Position numbers and translations under genes: made by a program
Part shown: positions 55,456 to 64,000 of the stretch, one piece after another
Layout: every line of letters begins with the position of its first letter
Position numbering within the stretch: position 1 is the first letter of the stretch
Notes under the pieces: generated by a model
Seen by the model: the letters and a program-made list of their open reading frames with translations, nothing else
Told to the model about the DNA's origin: nothing
Databases searched by the model: none
Assembly (NCBI GenBank): GCA_964458555.1
Contig: CAYWJH010000003.1
Coordinates: forward strand, 15,669-79,668
Length of the DNA: 64,000 bases
Direction of reading: 5' to 3'
From: SLST01 sp964458555
Lineage (GTDB): Bacteria > Spirochaetota > Spirochaetia > DSM-27196 > SLST01

Positions 55456-57468
55456 TCACGTCCGTCCCTGCTTCGCCCCGGCCCCGATCTGCTTCAACCG
55501 CTCGATCTCGTCCCGGATCACCGCGGCGGACTCGAACTCGAGGTTCTTCGCGTGCTCGAGCATCTCCCGTTCGAGCACCCGAATGAGCTCCTTGCGCTGC
55601 GACGGGATCATCACGTTGAAGCCTTCCTTGATCACCTCGATCGACTGCTCCTGGTTCTCCCGCTGCTCTTCCTTCTCGCGCGTCAGTATTTCCCGGATCG
55701 CCTTGGAAATCGTACGCGGCGTGATGCCGTGCTCGCGGTTGTACTCGAGCTGGATCCGGCGACGACGCTCGGTCTCCCCGATCGCCGTCTCCATCGCCTC
55801 GCTCATCCGATCGGCGTACATGATCACCTTGCCGTTAACGTTCCGCGCGGCTCGACCGATCGTCTGGATAAGCGAGGTCGCCGACCTCAGAAAGCCGATC
55901 TTGTCCGCGTCGAGAATCGCGATGAGCGACACCTCGGGAAGATCGAGGCCCTCGCGCAACAGGTTGATCCCGACGAGCACGTCGAAGGTCCCCTGGCGCA
56001 GCTGGGTGAGGATCTCCACGCGCTCGATCGTCTCGATCTCCGAGTGCAGATACCTCACCTTGAGCCCGAGGTTCGTGAGGTAATCGGTCAGGTCTTCGGA
56101 CATCTTCTTCGTGAGGGTAGTGACGAGAACGCGTTCGTTCGCCGCGACCCGCTCGCGGATCTCACCGTAGAGGTTCTCAATCTGGCCCTCGCTCGGTCGC
56201 ACGACGATCTCCGGGTCGACGAGACCGGTGGGGCGGATGATCTGCTCGACCACCTGCGAGCTCTTCTCGACCTCCTCGTCACTAGGCGTCGCCGACACGT
56301 AGACGACCTGATCGAGCAGCGACTCGAACTCGTCGGAGACGAGCGGTCGGTTGTCGAGCGCCGACGGAAGTCGGAAGCCGTACTCGACGAGCGAGAGCTT
56401 GCGGCTGCGGTCGCCGGCGTACATCCCTCGCACCTGCGGCACGGTCACGTGGCTTTCGTCGATAAAGGTCAGAAATCGATCTGGAAAGTAGTCGATGAGT
56501 ACCGCCGGTCGCTCACCCTCCTCGCGACCGCTCAGGTGACGGCTGTAGTTCTCGATACCCGAGCAGTATCCCATCTCGTGCATCATCTCGATGTCGTATT
56601 CGGTGCGGCTCTTCAACCGTTGCGCCTCGACCAGTTTCTCCTGGTCGAGCAGCTGCTGATGCCGCCGGTCGAGCTCGTCCTTGATACGCTCGATCGCCGT
56701 ACGTATCTGGTCCTGCGGCATCACGAAGTGCTTCGCCGGGTAGACCATCGCAACCTCGAGGTTTTCAATCACCTCACCGCTCACCGGATCGAAGGTCCGG
56801 ATCGACGCGACCTCGTCCCAGTCGATCTCGATACGAAACGCGGTCTCGGCGTACGCCGGAAAGACCTCGATCACGTCGCCGCGCACGCGAAATCGCCCCC
56901 GCTGCAGAACGTCGTCGTTGCGCTCGTACTGCAGGTCTATCAACTTCCGACGGATGCGCGTGATGTCCACCTCTGCGCCCACGTCGATCCGCAGGCGCAT
57001 GTCCCTGTAGTCGCCCGGGCTGCCGAGACCGTAGATGCACGACACCGTCGCGACGACAATGACGTCAGACCGTTCGAGCAGGCTCGTCGTGGCGGAGAGC
57101 CGGAGCCGCTCGATCTCGTCGTTGATCGACGCGTCTTTCTCTATATACAGATCCCGGCTCGCGACGTACGCCTCCGGCTGGTAGTAGTCGTAATACGAGA
57201 CGAAGTATTCGACGGCGTTGTCCGGGAAGAACCCCTTGAACTCGCGGAACAGCTGCGCCGAAAGCGTCTTGTTGTGGCTGACGACGAGCGTGGGACGCTG
57301 CACCGACTCGATGATCTTCGCCATCGTGTAGGTTTTGCCCGACCCGGTGACTCCCTTGAGCGTCTGAGCGTGCATCCCGGCGCGGATGCCCTCGGAGAGG
57401 CGCTCGATCGCAGGCCCCTGGTCGCCGGCAGGCTCGTACTCGGAGGCGACCCGGAATCTCCTGGGCAT
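55456..57468 (-). CDS. uvrB: Excinuclease ABC subunit B
   Basis: The 670-residue protein is a full-length UvrB. Walker A GVTGSGKT is at 39-46; VEYFVSYYDYYQPEAYV is the beta-hairpin that inserts between DNA strands; TVSCIYGLGSP, DESHVTVPQ (motif II), VLVGINLLREGLDLPEVSLIAILDADKIGFLRS and SLIQTIGRAARN are the helicase motifs. The C-terminal UVR motif that binds UvrC ends the protein (MLEHAKNLEFESAAVIRDEIERL). It verifies DNA damage in nucleotide excision repair. The gene starts immediately next to the htrA stop, so it is read from the rnhA-yifB-htrA-uvrB transcript. No LexA-like box was found in front of this unit. Confidence 0.98.
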   Translation of the reverse strand: MPRRFRVASEYEPAGDQGPAIERLSEGIRAGMHAQTLKGVTGSGKTYTMAKIIESVQRPTLVVSHNKTLSAQLFREFKGFFPDNAVEYFVSYYDYYQPEAYVASRDLYIEKDASINDEIERLRLSATTSLLERSDVIVVATVSCIYGLGSPGDYRDMRLRIDVGAEVDITRIRRKLIDLQYERNDDVLQRGRFRVRGDVIEVFPAYAETAFRIEIDWDEVASIRTFDPVSGEVIENLEVAMVYPAKHFVMPQDQIRTAIERIKDELDRRHQQLLDQEKLVEAQRLKSRTEYDIEMMHEMGYCSGIENYSRHLSGREEGERPAVLIDYFPDRFLTFIDESHVTVPQVRGMYAGDRSRKLSLVEYGFRLPSALDNRPLVSDEFESLLDQVVYVSATPSDEEVEKSSQVVEQIIRPTGLVDPEIVVRPSEGQIENLYGEIRERVAANERVLVTTLTKKMSEDLTDYLTNLGLKVRYLHSEIETIERVEILTQLRQGTFDVLVGINLLREGLDLPEVSLIAILDADKIGFLRSATSLIQTIGRAARNVNGKVIMYADRMSEAMETAIGETERRRRIQLEYNREHGITPRTISKAIREILTREKEEQRENQEQSIEVIKEGFNVMIPSQRKELIRVLEREMLEHAKNLEFESAAVIRDEIERLKQIGAGAKQGRT

Positions 57469-58692
57469 CTACTCGAGCCTCACCCTGCTCGGCCGCTCGA
57501 CGAGCGTGACCTCGGTCTCCAGCTCGCGACGGCCTCGAACGTACCTCACCGAGACCGTCTGTCCCGGCCGGGTGTCCTCGAGCGCCTCGAACAGGTTCGC
57601 CAGCGTTCGCGTTCGCGTTCCGTTGACCTCGATGAGAATATCACCGCCCAGGTAGACCGTGGTGCCGAGCCCCCGGATCGGCTCGCGGGGGTCGCCGCCC
57701 CGCAGGCCCGCCTCGGCGGCGTTGCCGTCCGGGTCAACCTGAGAGATCAGCAGTCCTTCGTCCACCGGCAGGCCGGCGTAGCGAACGAGCTGGGGAAAGA
57801 GCTGCACGGGCGTGATCTCGATCCAGCCTCGCCGCACGATTCCGTACTCGATGAGATCCGGGACGACGCGTCGCGCCGTATCCACGGGGACGGCAAACCC
57901 GATACCGATCGAGCCGCCGCTCTGCGAGTAGATCATCGTATTGATTCCGATCATGTCCCCCTTCGAGTCGAGGAGCGGACCGCCGGAATTGCCCGGGTTG
58001 ATACTCGCGTCGGTCTGGATGAGCCCGTTGATGATGAAGTTGTCCTGACTTCGGATACTGCGCCCGAGACCGGAAATCACGCCGGTCGTCAGCGTACGTC
58101 CGATCGCAAACGGATTCCCGATCGCGAGCACGCTCTGGCCCACACGCAGCTCGTCCGACGAGCCGAGGGGGATCGTGCTCAGCTCTCTACCCTCCGGGGC
58201 GATCTTGACCACGGCGAGGTCGTTCTCCACGTCCGAACCGATCACCTCACCGCTCAGCGTCGTCCCGTCTGCAAGCGTGACGTTCACCTCCGAGGCCCCC
58301 TCGATGACGTGGTTGTTGGTCAGCACGTAGCCGCGCCGGTCGATGATGCTCCCGGATCCCGACTGCCCCTGCTCCGGCACCGCCTCGAAGAACCAGTTCA
58401 GCGTCAACCGCTGCGTAGAGATGTTGACGACGCCGGAGTTCCGCATCTCGAACACACGGATCGTCTCGAGCTCCCCTTCGGTCAACCCGTCGCCCCGCAC
58501 CGCGGGCACGACGTGCGTCGACGGATCGGCGCTCGTCTGGAGCTCGAACTCCGTCTCCGGAATCTGCGCGGTGACCGACGTCTCCTCGCCTCCCTCGCCG
58601 CCGAGCAAGCCGAACCCGACCGCGAGCAGCACCACGATGAGCGCAGAAGCGAGGGAGAAGAGTATGAGTTGCCCCCGGCTGTAGAGCTTCAT
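57469..58692 (-). CDS. htrA: HtrA/DegP-type membrane-anchored serine protease
   Basis: The 407-residue protease has an N-terminal membrane helix (about 8-30) that anchors it with the catalytic domain outside the cytoplasm. The triad is intact: His128 (LTNNHVI), Asp158 (VENDLAVV) and Ser236 (NPGNSGGPL). A single PDZ domain follows (about 295-395; GLPVDEGLLISQV...GGDILIEVNGT). This is the DegS/HhoB-like size, one PDZ rather than two. It degrades misfolded exported proteins or starts an envelope stress cascade. Its stop touches the uvrB start. It follows yifB by 50 bases. Confidence 0.95.
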   Translation of the reverse strand: MKLYSRGQLILFSLASALIVVLLAVGFGLLGGEGGEETSVTAQIPETEFELQTSADPSTHVVPAVRGDGLTEGELETIRVFEMRNSGVVNISTQRLTLNWFFEAVPEQGQSGSGSIIDRRGYVLTNNHVIEGASEVNVTLADGTTLSGEVIGSDVENDLAVVKIAPEGRELSTIPLGSSDELRVGQSVLAIGNPFAIGRTLTTGVISGLGRSIRSQDNFIINGLIQTDASINPGNSGGPLLDSKGDMIGINTMIYSQSGGSIGIGFAVPVDTARRVVPDLIEYGIVRRGWIEITPVQLFPQLVRYAGLPVDEGLLISQVDPDGNAAEAGLRGGDPREPIRGLGTTVYLGGDILIEVNGTRTRTLANLFEALEDTRPGQTVSVRYVRGRRELETEVTLVERPSRVRLE

Positions 58693-58742
58693 CGCGACCT
58701 CGACCCCAATATAGTGGCGTGCAGATTGGTTGCCAAGCCATC

Positions 58743-60305
58743 TCAGAGCTCGGGCTGCCAGAGCGGTCTCATCTCGCCGGTCCGCCGGTACGAGACGGCT
58801 TCGAGCACGTGTTCTTCGTCTACCCGCGCCTCGCAGTCGAGATCCGCCACGGTTCGCGCGATTCGAAGCGCCGACAACGACGCGCGCGTAGAGAAGCCGA
58901 GCGCCCTCCCCGCCCGCTCGAATGCCGACCTTGCGGCGGCGGTCATACGCGCCTCCTCCACCGCCTGTACGGCGGTCAGATCGCCGTTGCGGAGCGTCTG
59001 CCGCCGCTCATCGAGACGAAACGAGATGGCGTCGGCCACGCGCTGAGCCATCGTCGACGACGAGTCGGTCCGCGGAAGCTGCTCCAGCGGTAGCGGTTCC
59101 ACCTGCACACGGAGGTCGATCCGGTCGAGCAGGGGACCGCCCAATCGGCGCCAGTACCGCTCGACCTCGGCGATGCTGCACATGCAGATCCGGTCGCTAC
59201 GCCCGAGCATCCCGCACGGGCAGAGATTCGTCGCGAGCACGAGCTGGATTCGGGCGGGAAACCAGTAGTTCCCGCGAGCTCGAGCGACTCGCACGCGGCG
59301 GCGCTCGAGCGGCTCGCGCAGACCCTGCAGGACCGGCCGGCGAAACTCGAGCGCTTCGTCGAGGAACAGCGTTCCACAGTGCGCGAGCGCAACCTCCCCC
59401 GGTATCTGCGGAAGCCTGCCCCCGAGGAGCCCTTCGGTAGAAGCATTGTGGTGGGGGGTCCGGAACGGTCGCTCGACGGCGAGACCGGCGCTCCCACCTC
59501 GTTCACTGGCGAGCGAGTGTATGCGTGTGACCTCCACCGCCTCGTCGTGCGACAGCGGAGGCAGGATCGTGGGAATGAGACCGACCGCAGCGCTCTTGCC
59601 CGCGCCGGGCGGGCCGACGACGATGAGGTGATGGCCTCCCGCCGCCGCGATCTCCACGACCCGTTTCAGGTCGCCGAGCCCCCGCAGCTCTTCGTAGTCG
59701 CCGAGCAGACCGGCGGCCGTCGGCGCCGTCGATCGCACCGGCGAGCGCCCCCCACCGACGATTCGCTCGCCGTCGACCGCATCCGGTTCCGGCCCCGTCC
59801 CGAGGCGGCGCAGCGCCCCAGGCAGTTCGACGAGGCGACGCACCGCAACCGAGCGTCCCCTGCTCACCGCCTGCGCCTCCTCGGCGTTCTCGCTCGGCAC
59901 CACGAAGGCTCCGATCCCCTCGTCGGCGCCTTCGGCCACCGCGGCGAGCACGCCACGCACCGGGCCGACGGCACCGTCGAGGTGGAGCTCGCCTATCATC
60001 ATGATGCCGGCGGGCTCCACGTGATCGAGCTGGCCGGAGGCGGCGAGAATCGCCGCGGCGATCGCGAGGTCGAACCCGTTCCCGGCCTTGGGAACGTCGG
60101 CCGGAGACAGGTTGACGAGAATGCGTTGCGCCGGAAACGTAAGCCCGCTGTTGCGGATCGCGACCCGCGCGCGATCGCGCGCCTCGCGGACTTCGCTCGC
60201 GGGCAGTCCGACGATATCCATCCCGGGGATGCCCACGCGGCAGTCGACTTCGACCGTGACGATGTGGCCGTGATAGCCCCCGGGTGCGTACGAGAAGATG
60301 GTCAT
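58743..60305 (-). CDS. YifB/ComM-family magnesium-chelatase-like AAA+ ATPase
   Basis: The 520-residue protein opens with a Lon-like S5 fold segment (VEVDCRVGIPGMDIVGLPASEVREARDRVRAAI-type start, NLSPADVPKAGNGFDLAIA), then the AAA+ domain with Walker A GPPGAGKSAA and Walker B LFLDEALEF, RPFRTPHHNAS, and the C-terminal domain with CPCG and CMCS zinc-like cysteine pairs, and NLSGPLLDRIDL-type sensor sequence (LGGPLLDRIDLRVQV). ComM helps branch migration during natural transformation in Gram-negatives; in other bacteria its role is open. Here it lies between rnhA (51 bases upstream) and htrA. Confidence 0.92.
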   Translation of the reverse strand: MTIFSYAPGGYHGHIVTVEVDCRVGIPGMDIVGLPASEVREARDRARVAIRNSGLTFPAQRILVNLSPADVPKAGNGFDLAIAAAILAASGQLDHVEPAGIMMIGELHLDGAVGPVRGVLAAVAEGADEGIGAFVVPSENAEEAQAVSRGRSVAVRRLVELPGALRRLGTGPEPDAVDGERIVGGGRSPVRSTAPTAAGLLGDYEELRGLGDLKRVVEIAAAGGHHLIVVGPPGAGKSAAVGLIPTILPPLSHDEAVEVTRIHSLASERGGSAGLAVERPFRTPHHNASTEGLLGGRLPQIPGEVALAHCGTLFLDEALEFRRPVLQGLREPLERRRVRVARARGNYWFPARIQLVLATNLCPCGMLGRSDRICMCSIAEVERYWRRLGGPLLDRIDLRVQVEPLPLEQLPRTDSSSTMAQRVADAISFRLDERRQTLRNGDLTAVQAVEEARMTAAARSAFERAGRALGFSTRASLSALRIARTVADLDCEARVDEEHVLEAVSYRRTGEMRPLWQPEL

Positions 60306-60356
60306 CGTGCCTCCACCCCTGCAACGCGCAGGATGTGAGCCACGCTTCGAAAGTCG

Positions 60357-60806
60357 TCAACGCTCGAGCCGGGCGATCTCCTGTTGGACGAGCTCGTCAC
60401 ACCGCTCGTTGAGCTCGTTCCCGGCGTGGCCGCGGACCCATTCCCACCGCGGCTCAACAAGCCCCGCCAGCTCGTGCAGCCGTACCCATCGGTCCTGATT
60501 CTTGACCGGCTTCTTCGCAGACGTCATCCACCCGTTCCTCATCCACGTCGCGATCCAGGTCGTGATGCCGTTCTTCACGTACTGCGAATCGGTGTGAACG
60601 GTCACCAGCCGCGGCGGACGCGTTCCCTCGGCGATCACGCGGAGAGCTCGGATCACGGCTTCGAGCTCCATCTTGTTGTTGGTGGTGTCCGGCTCGCCGC
60701 CGGCTTCCTCCATGCGGCCGTCCGTAGTCTCGATCACGTACGCCCACGCCCCGGGACCCGGATTCCCGTGACAACCACCGTCGGTGTATACGTCGATTTG
60801 CTGCAC
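60357..60806 (-). CDS. rnhA: Ribonuclease HI
   Basis: The 149-residue enzyme degrades the RNA of RNA-DNA hybrids. The four catalytic acids are in place: Asp9 (VYTDGGCHGNPGPG), Glu47 (NNKMELEAV), Asp73 (HTDSQYV) and Asp137 (RCDELV). The basic handle region is WMRNGWMTSAKKPVKNQD. GTG 60806 is chosen because GGTAGGA lies 7-8 bases upstream and the protein then begins right at the first strand; a longer frame starts at 60863. First gene of the rnhA-yifB-htrA-uvrB minus-strand unit. Confidence 0.95.
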   Translation of the reverse strand: MQQIDVYTDGGCHGNPGPGAWAYVIETTDGRMEEAGGEPDTTNNKMELEAVIRALRVIAEGTRPPRLVTVHTDSQYVKNGITTWIATWMRNGWMTSAKKPVKNQDRWVRLHELAGLVEPRWEWVRGHAGNELNERCDELVQQEIARLER

Positions 60807-60876
60807 GGCGCATCCTACCACCTCAGGGCGGCCGGGCCAACCTTGACCGCGCATCTGCACCACAGTAGCATGCCCT

Positions 60877-61395
60877 ATGGTCTATCGCTTTCTGCTGAGG
60901 CGGAATCTCAAGAGCCTCGTCGTGCCTGGGATCGCGCTCGTACTCGTCGCCGCGTCAATCGCGATCATGGCGTTCTATCACGTCTTCCTGGGGATCCTTG
61001 CCCTCGCCGTGACCGGCTTCATCTCGTACCACCTCGTGAAGTTCTTCGTGAACACGCTCAACAGCCACGTGCGCACGTCCGACGACGGCATGATCTGCGC
61101 CACCGCAATGGGAAGCGAGATGAGCGTTTCCTGGGACGACCTCACGCACGCCGGCTGGTACACCACCGACAGCGGCTACCGCGAGCTCTTCGTATACGCC
61201 GAAGGTGAGGATCAGCTTCTGACGATCCCGCCGCAGTACGAGGAGATGAGCACGCTCGAGGAGGAGATTCTCGACCGATCGGGGCTCGAACCGCTTTCGC
61301 TCACCGGAGAAGAGATCGACGGGCTCACCGACGCCCTGCGCGCGCACATTGTCCCGGAGAGCGAGATCATCGACGACGAGGCGGAGGAGGAATGA
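60877..61395 (+). CDS. Small membrane protein with acidic tail, unknown function
   Basis: The 172-residue protein has a basic start (VYRFLLRRNLKSL) and two membrane helices (about 13-33 and 37-58). A cytoplasmic-facing domain follows that resembles the beta-rich bacterial PH-like fold (MSVSWDDLTHAGWYTTDSGYRELFVYAEGEDQLLTIPPQY), then a helical acidic end (ESEIIDDEAEEE). I cannot name the family. It is divergent from rnhA and its 3' end overlaps that of the tocopherol-cyclase-like gene by 29 bases. Confidence 0.7.
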   Translation: MVYRFLLRRNLKSLVVPGIALVLVAASIAIMAFYHVFLGILALAVTGFISYHLVKFFVNTLNSHVRTSDDGMICATAMGSEMSVSWDDLTHAGWYTTDSGYRELFVYAEGEDQLLTIPPQYEEMSTLEEEILDRSGLEPLSLTGEEIDGLTDALRAHIVPESEIIDDEAEEE

Positions 61396-62326
61396 GCCGC
61401 TCCGCGTCGACGACTTCCAGCCCCGCCGAGTGCCCGACGCCCTCGAAGAGCACACGCCCATCGACCTCGAGCATGACATCGGCGCTGCTCCCAAGCGTCT
61501 CGACGATCCTGCCTCGCATCTCGCCGTCGCGAGGAGACCGCAGCACGGCGCCGGTTTCACGCGTCGCACGGATCGCCAGTCTCCGTGCGCCCGGACCGAC
61601 GAGCTCGATCTCCACGCTCCGATCCAGAACCGCCAGCCGCTCGATTCGGCTTCCGACGTACGTCGTGAACTTGAACAGCTCGCCGCCGACGCTCATCCCC
61701 GCGAGGAAGCCCGTGAACGCCCCTCCGACGAAGGGTACGTTCGCGATCGAGCACGTCGCGGACACCCCAGGCGTCTCGAAGCTGTTCGTCTGAAACCAGA
61801 TCCACGCGTTCGGAAACGACCGGCCGTAGTCCTTCTCGACGTAGAGTCGGCCTTCCCACGGCTCACCGCCGACGGCCCCGCGCGCCGCGGCGTCCATGAC
61901 TACGATTGCGTGCTTGCACTCCATGAACGGCACGAAGCTGTACCACCCCATCGTACCGGGCTGGAAGAGTGTCCCACGCCACAGGCTCGCCTCCTCGAAG
62001 CGCAGACTCGCGCCGAAGCCGTCGAGCACTGCGTCGAGCCGATCGAGCGAGAACGAGCTCCCCCCGACCGTGACGGCAAAGCGGTCGCGTTCGCAGCGAA
62101 AGCTGTCCAGCGGATAGCGATGGTAGGCCGATGACCCGGCAATCCCGTCGATCACCTGCACGAACGCGTGTGGATCGTCGGGCGGGCGGGAGACACCCGG
62201 TATGAGCGCGAAGGCGCGATCGGACCCGACGAGCTTGAAGTACCACCCCTCGAAGTAACGCCTCTTCCGGCCTCGGCGTCCCTGGTAGAGCTCCGGGCGG
62301 TAGAGCTTCTCGAGCCCGTACGGCAC
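61367..62326 (-). CDS. Tocopherol-cyclase-family protein
   Basis: The 319-residue protein shows the start characteristic of the Tocopherol_cycl family: YQGRRGRKRRYFEGWYFKLVG, followed by AFALIPGVSR and DPHAFVQVIDG, then GWYSFVPFMECKHAIVVMD and WEGRLYVEKDYGRSFPNAWIWFQTNSF, the conserved aromatic core. In plants the enzyme closes the chromanol ring; in bacteria the family is widespread and its substrate is unknown. A spirochaete has no known tocopherol pathway, so a different lipid or quinone-like ligand is likely (inference). There is no signal peptide. Encoded downstream of the Glu-rich GAF-like gene, 65 bases apart. Confidence 0.8.
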   Translation of the reverse strand: MPYGLEKLYRPELYQGRRGRKRRYFEGWYFKLVGSDRAFALIPGVSRPPDDPHAFVQVIDGIAGSSAYHRYPLDSFRCERDRFAVTVGGSSFSLDRLDAVLDGFGASLRFEEASLWRGTLFQPGTMGWYSFVPFMECKHAIVVMDAAARGAVGGEPWEGRLYVEKDYGRSFPNAWIWFQTNSFETPGVSATCSIANVPFVGGAFTGFLAGMSVGGELFKFTTYVGSRIERLAVLDRSVEIELVGPGARRLAIRATRETGAVLRSPRDGEMRGRIVETLGSSADVMLEVDGRVLFEGVGHSAGLEVVDAERLIPPPPRRR

Positions 62327-62391
62327 GAGGCGCGGCAGAAGCCCCCCGCGGTCAGGCGCCCGCGCGTTGATCCGACCGTCGCCGTCGGACG

Positions 62392-63999
62392 TTATGTCGG
62401 TACTCCCTGCACCTGGCTCATACGCGGGACGACCGCCCGGAACGCGTCATCGAGCGACTCGACCGACCGCGGGAGCCCCAGCATCGCGTAAGCGTTCGCC
62501 CCCCGGAAGACCATGGGCAGCATCAGCGTCCGGTCGAAGAGGCCCAGGCTCTCGGGGCGGCACAGGCCGTGGAAGTACTCCACGTCGGTGATCGGCCGTT
62601 CGATGAAGACGACGTTTCGGCGTGAGAGCACGCGTCGGTAGAGACCGCTACTCTTGGTGATGCCGAGCGACTCGGCGCACGCCGGGTCGAGCCCGAGTTG
62701 GTAGGCCGGTACGAGCCCGTGCTCGTCCTCGACGAGCACGATTCCGACACGGGCATTCCATACACGGGTAAAGCGGACCAGCGACTTGAGCACGCCACCC
62801 TCGTTATTCTGATAGCCGCGCAGGAACCCATCGTAGTCGAAGCCCTGCTCTCCAAAACGGAAGAGCGAGAGATGGTCCGCGCGACGTGCGCGACGTTCCT
62901 CGTCCCCGGCGTCGCGCATGACCGAAAGCAACTCGTCGACTCCACCACCGAACAGCGATTCGATGCCGGAACCGGCGTCGGTCCCCTCTTGCCCGATGAC
63001 CGATTCGACGAGGGAACGCATCTCCTCGTCGTGGCCGACACGTCCGTCGGCGTAGGCCCTGCGATCGATCTCGACCACGCCTTCGTTCTCGACGAGCACC
63101 TCCCTGTCGATGTGCAGGCGATCCAACACGTCCGGTAGACTCGCCGTCTCGTAGCCGTCGCCCGGCCCCTCGCGTCCGGATTCGAACCTGATGAGACCGT
63201 TGGCGCCGACAGATCCAGCGCGCCGCCCCGGCTCTGCCGGGCTCACGGATTCGGAAGCACCGACCTCTTCAAGCTCTTCGGCCTCTCCGATCGACTCCAT
63301 CTCGGCCGAAACCTCCGCTTCGGCCGGCTCGGTCGCCGACGCCCACGGCGCGGCTTCGAGCTCACCTGGTTCGGACTCGCGAGCGGGCGGGCGGGCATCG
63401 ATCCCGCGGCCAAACGAGAACAGAGCGCTGCCGAAGGTGGTGGACCCGGCGGGTGCGGAGGGTAGCTCTTCAGGCGCGACCGCCGCACCTTCGGCTTCCT
63501 CGGCCTCGAGCTCCTCGAGTTCCTCTTCGGCCTCGCCTTCGGCAACCGGCTCGGCCTCTTCAACCGGCTCGAGCTCCTCGAGCTCGAGCTCCTCCAGCTC
63601 TTCCTCCGCCTCGCCCGGCGCCTCGAGCTCTTCTGCCGGCTCGAGCTCGTCGAGCTCTTCGGCCTCTTCCACCGGCGCTGCCTCGACGTCCTCGGCAAGC
63701 TCTCCCTCGCCAGTCTCCGCCTCGTCGGCGTCCCGGTAGCTCGTCTTCTCGGGCTCGCCGGCGTCCGGGTCCACGACGGAGTCCGCGATCGAGCCCTCCT
63801 CGAGACCCGGCCGCTCGTACTCCCGGCGCTCCCGGCTGAACACCGGTCCGGGAAGCTCGTCCGACTCGGCGCGAGCGAGCCACTCGAGCTCCGCCGCTTC
63901 GTCGAGGTTCTCCAGGGAGACGTTCTCCGGCAATTCGGGCCCGGAGGCTACGACTTCGTCGTCTCGCCGGTCAGGGCCCTCAGCGGGGACCTCCTCCGC
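62392..63999 (-). CDS. Glutamate-rich protein with C-terminal GAF-like domain (5' end off window)
   Basis: The frame is open through the right edge, so about 535 C-terminal residues are visible. Residues up to about 190 are extremely acidic and repetitive, with runs of Glu, Leu, Ala and Pro such as EELEELELEELE, likely disordered or coiled-coil. The C-terminal 160 residues (LKSLVRFTRVWNARVGIVLVEDEHGLVPAYQLGLDPACAES... YAMLGL) have the length and alternation of a GAF-type sensory domain. I do not recognise the protein. A TTG at 63933 is the first possible in-window start, but the upstream codons are equally acidic, so the true start is probably beyond 64000. The strong codon repetition creates serine-rich antisense frames that are not genes. 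Confidence 0.65.
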   Translation of the reverse strand, partial: AEEVPAEGPDRRDDEVVASGPELPENVSLENLDEAAELEWLARAESDELPGPVFSRERREYERPGLEEGSIADSVVDPDAGEPEKTSYRDADEAETGEGELAEDVEAAPVEEAEELDELEPAEELEAPGEAEEELEELELEELEPVEEAEPVAEGEAEEELEELEAEEAEGAAVAPEELPSAPAGSTTFGSALFSFGRGIDARPPARESEPGELEAAPWASATEPAEAEVSAEMESIGEAEELEEVGASESVSPAEPGRRAGSVGANGLIRFESGREGPGDGYETASLPDVLDRLHIDREVLVENEGVVEIDRRAYADGRVGHDEEMRSLVESVIGQEGTDAGSGIESLFGGGVDELLSVMRDAGDEERRARRADHLSLFRFGEQGFDYDGFLRGYQNNEGGVLKSLVRFTRVWNARVGIVLVEDEHGLVPAYQLGLDPACAESLGITKSSGLYRRVLSRRNVVFIERPITDVEYFHGLCRPESLGLFDRTLMLPMVFRGANAYAMLGLPRSVESLDDAFRAVVPRMSQVQGVPT

Positions 64000-64000
64000 C

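Noticed and set aside
55384..59046. A 1220-codon open frame on the plus strand opposite uvrB and htrA
   Set aside because: It crosses two well-supported genes on the other strand and reads as Arg/Leu/Asp-rich filler with no domain structure.
63191..63739. Serine-rich frame (runs of Ser) on the plus strand
   Set aside because: The Ser runs are the antisense reading of GAG/GAA glutamate codons in the acidic protein encoded on the minus strand.

Overview
The window is a G+C-rich, densely packed bacterial chromosome segment of mostly housekeeping and envelope genes. No phage, IS element, CRISPR array or rRNA operon is visible. Several traits point to a free-living member of the Spirochaetota (Spirochaeta-like), although no single one is proof. 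These are a short alanyl-tRNA synthetase lacking the C-terminal C-Ala domain, a divergent FliG (FliG1-type) paralogue, groES standing alone without groEL, a LoaP-type NusG paralogue, and a PstS whose mature end begins with the Ala-Gly-Gly-Gln-Glu sequence common in spirochaete binding proteins. The organism has an inner membrane, lipoproteins and probably an outer membrane.

Layout. 1-2852: the end of a secreted beta-helix protein, then an exported RlpA-like/SPOR protein and a small exported protein on the minus strand. 3023-7590: a surface-polysaccharide cluster (Wzz-like chain-length protein, LoaP antiterminator, CapD-like nucleotide-sugar dehydratase, DegT aminotransferase). It runs with only 4 bases of spacing into a three-subunit molybdenum hydroxylase (7595-10993). 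10976-11124 holds a regular series of short inverted repeats directly upstream of the dnaE promoter. 11159-17887: dnaE, yggT, recG, rsmD. 17938-21659: hisZ-hisG-hisB and two helical-repeat proteins. 21687-25256 (minus): fliG1-like, a TM2/winged-helix protein and alaS. After a tRNA-Phe come ppdK, a sigma-70 family factor and a SEC-C protein on the minus strand, then groES. 30664-33979 (minus): purine nucleoside phosphorylase and a DinG helicase fused to a RadC-like JAMM domain. 34071-38018: asd-lysC, a J-domain protein and a WecA/MraY-family transferase. 38065-43445 (minus): a tight operon murG-cvpA-holB-ntrB-like-ntrC-like. 43459-51779: an exported protein, then a full phosphate regulon pstSCAB-phoU-phoB-phoR. 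51714-55418: a DUF445 protein, an SH3 lipoprotein, a barrel-like exported protein and a caspase-like lipoprotein. 55456-60806 (minus): rnhA-yifB-htrA-uvrB. 60877-64000: a membrane protein, a tocopherol-cyclase-family protein and a glutamate-rich GAF-like protein that runs off the right edge.

Most operons use 1-20 bp start/stop overlaps. Recognisable sigma-70 promoters (TTGACA-like, 17-18 bp spacer, TATAAT-like) precede dnaE, tRNA-Phe, ppdK, groES and asd. Hairpins with T-tracts follow tRNA-Phe, ppdK, groES and pstS. No gene-free stretch is longer than about 175 bases. The most unusual features are the inverted-repeat array before dnaE, the JAMM-DinG fusion, the LoaP cluster joined to a divergent molybdenum hydroxylase, murG without a canonical start codon, PstA with a large periplasmic insertion, and a caspase-like lipoprotein with an EF-hand-like loop. 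All functional calls come from reading motifs; no database search was run.
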